NCBI GenBank assembly: GCA_021159235.1
Contig: JAGGSF010000102.1
Coordinates: 1-34,449 of the forward strand
Origin: Deltaproteobacteria bacterium
Lineage (GTDB): Bacteria; Campylobacterota_A; Desulfurellia; JAGGSF01
DNA: 34,449 nucleotides
Direction of reading: 5' to 3'
Part shown: piece after piece, positions 31,215-34,449 of the stretch
How positions within the stretch are numbered: the stretch's first letter is position 1
Layout: every line of letters starts with the position of its first letter
Made by a program: the position numbers and the translations under genes
Notes under the pieces: model-generated
Told to the model about the DNA's origin: nothing
Seen by the model: the letters and a program-made list of their open reading frames with translations, nothing else
The model's database searches: none

Positions 31215-31826
31215 ATGAAGAGGCAGGATGGATGTAAATTGTGCAGGCAACTGGGAGTAAAGCTGTATTTGAAAGGGGATAGGTGTTTGACTGAAAAATG
31301 TGCCTTTGAGAGGAGACCTTATCCTCCTGGTAAGGAAAGATTTCAGAGAAGGAAAATAAGTGATTACGCAATCCATCTTATGGAAAAGCAAAAGGCGCGG
31401 GCGATCTATGGTGTGAGAGAGAGACAATTCAGGAGATATTTCTTTAAGGCGAAGAGAGAAAAAGGCCGAACAGGAGAAAACCTTGTTCGTATTCTGGAGA
31501 GTCGTTTAGACAACATGCTTTACAGGGCGGGATTTGCTACCTCCAGGAGGCAGGCAAGACAGATGATTTCACATCGTTTTGTAAAGGTAAATGGACGAAT
31601 AGTAAACATTCCTTCTTATCTTTTGAGAAAGGGTGATGTTGTTGCATTGGCAAAAGAAAACGATTTTATAAAGGCAGGAATAGAGGAAGCTGTAAAGAGA
31701 GGCATTCCTTCATGGTTTCAGGTTGATGCCGATAAGCTTACCTTTACTGTGTTGAATATACCTTCGACAGGAGATGTTAATCTTCCGTTTAATGAGAATG
31801 CAATAGTGGAGTTGTATTCTAAGTGA
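31215..31826 (+). CDS. rpsD: 30S ribosomal protein S4 (Cys-containing N-terminus)
   Basis: CKLCRQLGVKLYLKGDRCLTEKCAFERRPYPPG; S4 domain LESRLDNMLYRAGFATSRRQARQMISHRFVKVNG. Confidence 0.97.
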   Translation: MKRQDGCKLCRQLGVKLYLKGDRCLTEKCAFERRPYPPGKERFQRRKISDYAIHLMEKQKARAIYGVRERQFRRYFFKAKREKGRTGENLVRILESRLDNMLYRAGFATSRRQARQMISHRFVKVNGRIVNIPSYLLRKGDVVALAKENDFIKAGIEEAVKRGIPSWFQVDADKLTFTVLNIPSTGDVNLPFNENAIVELYSK

Positions 31827-31838
31827 TAGGATGAGGAG

Positions 31839-32858
31839 ATGGAGCGGACATTTGATTATCTGGTAAAGCCTTTGGCTGTTCAGGTAGAAAGTAGTAAGCA
31901 AAATATTAATATAAAACAATTTATTATCCAGCCTCTTCCTAAGGGATATGCTGTAACCCTGGGAAATGCTATGAGAAGGGTTCTTCTTTCTTCCATCCCT
32001 GGTGTTGCAATTGTGGGGGTAAAGATAGAGGGGATAATGCATGAATTCAGTGTTTTACATGGTGTAAAGGAAGATGTATTGACTATTATATTGAATTTGA
32101 AACAGGTGCGTTTTAAAACATTGACAGATAGTTTTACAAAGGGGGAGGCTTTTATTGAAAAAAAAGGCGGGGAATTGAAGGCTGGTGATATTGTTGTATC
32201 TAACGATGTAGAGGTAATAAACAGGGATCACCATATTGCTTCTTTAATGGAAGATGGTGAAGTTAAAATGAAGCTGTTTTTAGAAAAAGGTGTGGGATAT
32301 AAACCGGCCAGAGAAAATCTTAGAGAGGAGGCAGGATTAATTCCTGTAGATGCAATGTTTTCTCCTGTAAAGCGTGTTACTTATCATGCTGAGAAAAGCA
32401 CACGTCGTGGTTTTTATGATTATGATAAGCTTACTTTGGAGGTGGAGACAGACGGGACACTGGCTCCAGAAAGTGCGGTAAGCAAGGCGGCGTATATTTT
32501 AGAGGATTATTTTGGTTTCTTTACTCAATTCGTTTCTGCAACAGAAAAGGAGGTTGAAGAAGAGACAGAGGAAGAGATAGAAGTTAATGAAAATCTGTTA
32601 AAAACAGTGGGTGAACTGGAGTTGAGTGCTCGTGCAGCAAATTGTTTGAAGGCTCAGAACATAGAATACATCTTGGAATTGGTGCAAAAAACAGAGAGTG
32701 AACTTCTGGACACGCGCAATTTTGGCAAACAATCGTTGAAGGAAATAAAGGATGCTTTGAGTCAATTGGGATTGAGTTTAAGCATGAAGATAGATGGAAA
32801 GATGCTTTCAAAGTTAAAGCAGTTAGAAGAGAAGAGGAGAGAAAAGGATGCGTCATAA
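31839..32858 (+). CDS. rpoA: DNA-directed RNA polymerase subunit alpha
   Basis: [46 protein letters not shown]-terminal [44 protein letters not shown]. Confidence 0.98.
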   Translation: MERTFDYLVKPLAVQVESSKQNINIKQFIIQPLPKGYAVTLGNAMRRVLLSSIPGVAIVGVKIEGIMHEFSVLHGVKEDVLTIILNLKQVRFKTLTDSFTKGEAFIEKKGGELKAGDIVVSNDVEVINRDHHIASLMEDGEVKMKLFLEKGVGYKPARENLREEAGLIPVDAMFSPVKRVTYHAEKSTRRGFYDYDKLTLEVETDGTLAPESAVSKAAYILEDYFGFFTQFVSATEKEVEEETEEEIEVNENLLKTVGELELSARAANCLKAQNIEYILELVQKTESELLDTRNFGKQSLKEIKDALSQLGLSLSMKIDGKMLSKLKQLEEKRREKDAS

Positions 32859-33207
32859 GCATGGTTACAGGAAGCTGGGCGTAGATACGGGACACAGAAA
32901 AGCTTTACTGAGAAATTTAGCTCGAGCTATAATATTGAACGAGCGCATTACAACCACAGATGCCAGAGCTAAAGAAATGGTGCGCTTTGTTAGTAATTTG
33001 GTTACATTGGCGAAGAAAGGGACACTTTCTGCACGGAGGCAAGCTTTAAAAATTCTTCCACATAAGAAAGTAGTAAGGAAGCTCTTTTCTGAGATTGGTC
33101 CACGATTTGCAGATGTAAATGGTGGATACTTGCGTTGCTTCAAGTTGGGTTATCGCAAAGGGGATGGAGCTCCTATATCCATAGTTGAATTTTCCAAGAA
33201 AAGTTAG
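32848..33207 (+). CDS. rplQ: 50S ribosomal protein L17
   Basis: [43 protein letters not shown]. Confidence 0.97.
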   Translation: MRHKHGYRKLGVDTGHRKALLRNLARAIILNERITTTDARAKEMVRFVSNLVTLAKKGTLSARRQALKILPHKKVVRKLFSEIGPRFADVNGGYLRCFKLGYRKGDGAPISIVEFSKKS

Positions 33208-33209
33208 AT

Positions 33210-33680
33210 GTGAAAACTCCCTATACTGCCTTTTTTTTAATAATCCTCTTTTTTGTTTTAGATGTAGTATCCAAAATGTTGGTAGTTCATTTTTTGGATG
33301 TGGGGAGCTCAATATCTGTTCTTAGCTTTTTGAATATAGTGCATGTAGAAAATAGCGGAATAGCGTTTGGTCTGTTTGGCACTTCTTCTTTCCTCTTTAA
33401 GAGAATCTTACTTTCTTCTGTAAATATTATTGTTTTTATTATAGTGATAGTTATGTTACTCAGAAGGAAGGTTTCATCTTCAGTCTCTTTTGGATTGAGC
33501 CTGTTGGGAGCTGGAGCATTGGGAAATTTGAGGGAGAGGTTATTCTCTGGATATGTGACAGATTTTATTGATTTACATATTGGTGTGCATCATTATCCGG
33601 CTTTTAACATTGCCGATGCTTGCATTACTACGGGTATACTTATCTTGATTATTCGCAGGTTTTCAAGAAAATCTATTTAA
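33210..33680 (+). CDS. lspA: lipoprotein signal peptidase (signal peptidase II), with atypical GNxxER motif
   Basis: Four hydrophobic segments; VENSGIAFGLF, GALGNLRERLFSGYVTDFIDL, FNIADACI; GTG start. Confidence 0.92.
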   Translation: MKTPYTAFFLIILFFVLDVVSKMLVVHFLDVGSSISVLSFLNIVHVENSGIAFGLFGTSSFLFKRILLSSVNIIVFIIVIVMLLRRKVSSSVSFGLSLLGAGALGNLRERLFSGYVTDFIDLHIGVHHYPAFNIADACITTGILILIIRRFSRKSI

Positions 33681-34449
33681 GCTTCTTTTGAACGGATGAA
33701 TAAAATTGCTTTATATTTTCTTTTTTTCCTATGCATATAAGGGTGGAATTCCCCTTTATCTTTGTCTGGGCAGAGGGATTGAAGTGAATTTTCCCTTTTT
33801 CCACCATTCCTATAATCATAATGTCAAATTTTTCTCTTATCTGTGAATCTTTTATCTTCACACCATCATAAGCAGAATTTTCTTCTATGTCGATCTCCGC
33901 TATCCTAAATTCTTCAGCTGTAGACCTTAAAGCTAAGGTGAATTCTGCTGCCTTGGGGGAGGTAATCATATAGGCAATGCGGGAAGCACTTACTTCATAA
34001 GGAGAGATTATCTTGTTTGCCCCTCCTTTGATCAGCCTTTTTTTACTTTCTTCTTCGAATGCACGGCTAATTATATTTAAGTTTGGGTTTAGTTCTCTTG
34101 CAGTCATTGTTATATACAGATTTTCTGCATCGGAAGAGGTAAGGATAATTATACTGGAGGCCTGTTCTATACTGGCATTTTTTAGTGTTTCTTCTTCTGT
34201 TGCATCACCACAAATTATTCTGTATCCCTTATCTTGAATCTTCTCTTTACTTTTTTCTATTATAACAAAGGGAACATTTCTTTTATCCAGTTCCTCTGCT
34301 ACAATTTTCCCCAATCTCCCGAAGCCACAGATTATGTGATGATTCTTTAGTTTTTTAATTTCTTTTTTCATTTTTTCCTCCTGCAGACTTTTAAATCTAA
34401 GTAAATATTCTGTATACAACGATGTTATAAAGCTGGTAATGGTGGAGAG
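33673..34449 (-). CDS. C-terminal part of a TM-pore-RCK potassium channel (TrkA-N/TrkA-C domains), 5' end beyond window
   Basis: IICGFGRLGKIVAEELDKRNVPFVIIEKSKEKI Rossmann fold; open frame continues to the window edge as LSTITSFITSLYTEYLLRFKSLQEEKM, like a TM2-linker joining a pore to an RCK domain. Confidence 0.8.
   Translation of the reverse strand, partial: LSTITSFITSLYTEYLLRFKSLQEEKMKKEIKKLKNHHIICGFGRLGKIVAEELDKRNVPFVIIEKSKEKIQDKGYRIICGDATEEETLKNASIEQASSIIILTSSDAENLYITMTARELNPNLNIISRAFEEESKKRLIKGGANKIISPYEVSASRIAYMITSPKAAEFTLALRSTAEEFRIAEIDIEENSAYDGVKIKDSQIREKFDIMIIGMVEKGKIHFNPSAQTKIKGNSTLICIGKKENIKQFYSSVQKKLK

Noticed and set aside
33700-33727. ATAAA-ATTGC-TTTAT followed by a T-rich run as a terminator for the superoperon
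   Set aside because: Stem is five A/T pairs only and lies inside the convergent channel coding sequence; too weak to call.

Overview
The window is dominated by a near-continuous plus-strand transcription/translation gene cluster (about 1.3-33.7 kb). It runs tRNA-Thr(TGT)-Tyr(GTA)-Gly(TCC)-Thr(GGT)-tuf-rpmG-tRNA-Trp-secE-nusG-rplKAJL-rpoBC-rpsLG-fusA-tuf, then the S10, spc and alpha clusters (rpsJ through rplQ, including secY, adk, map, infA and rpmJ), and ends in lspA. It is flanked on the left by a minus-strand AbiEii-like nucleotidyltransferase and a small partner (a candidate toxin-antitoxin pair), and by tRNA-Lys. On the right it meets, tail to tail, the C-terminal part of a minus-strand RCK-type potassium channel gene cut by the window edge. 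Most gene content is ordinary housekeeping and I see no clear new multi-gene system. The observations most worth checking are: (1) a tRNA-Trp wedged between rpmG and secE, so that RNase P cleavage would split the rpmG stop codon and the tRNA's terminal A is the A of the secE start codon; (2) an LspA whose catalytic-motif Asp (GNxxDR) reads Glu; (3) two tuf copies identical over 1208 bp, with identity ending one base before the stop codon; (4) a repeated -10/dyad element on both sides of the AbiEii-like module; (5) a strong intrinsic terminator between rplL and rpoB inside the superoperon; (6) lspA and the channel gene overlapping tail to tail with no room for an intergenic terminator. All calls come from reading sequence and ORF translations; no database search was run.
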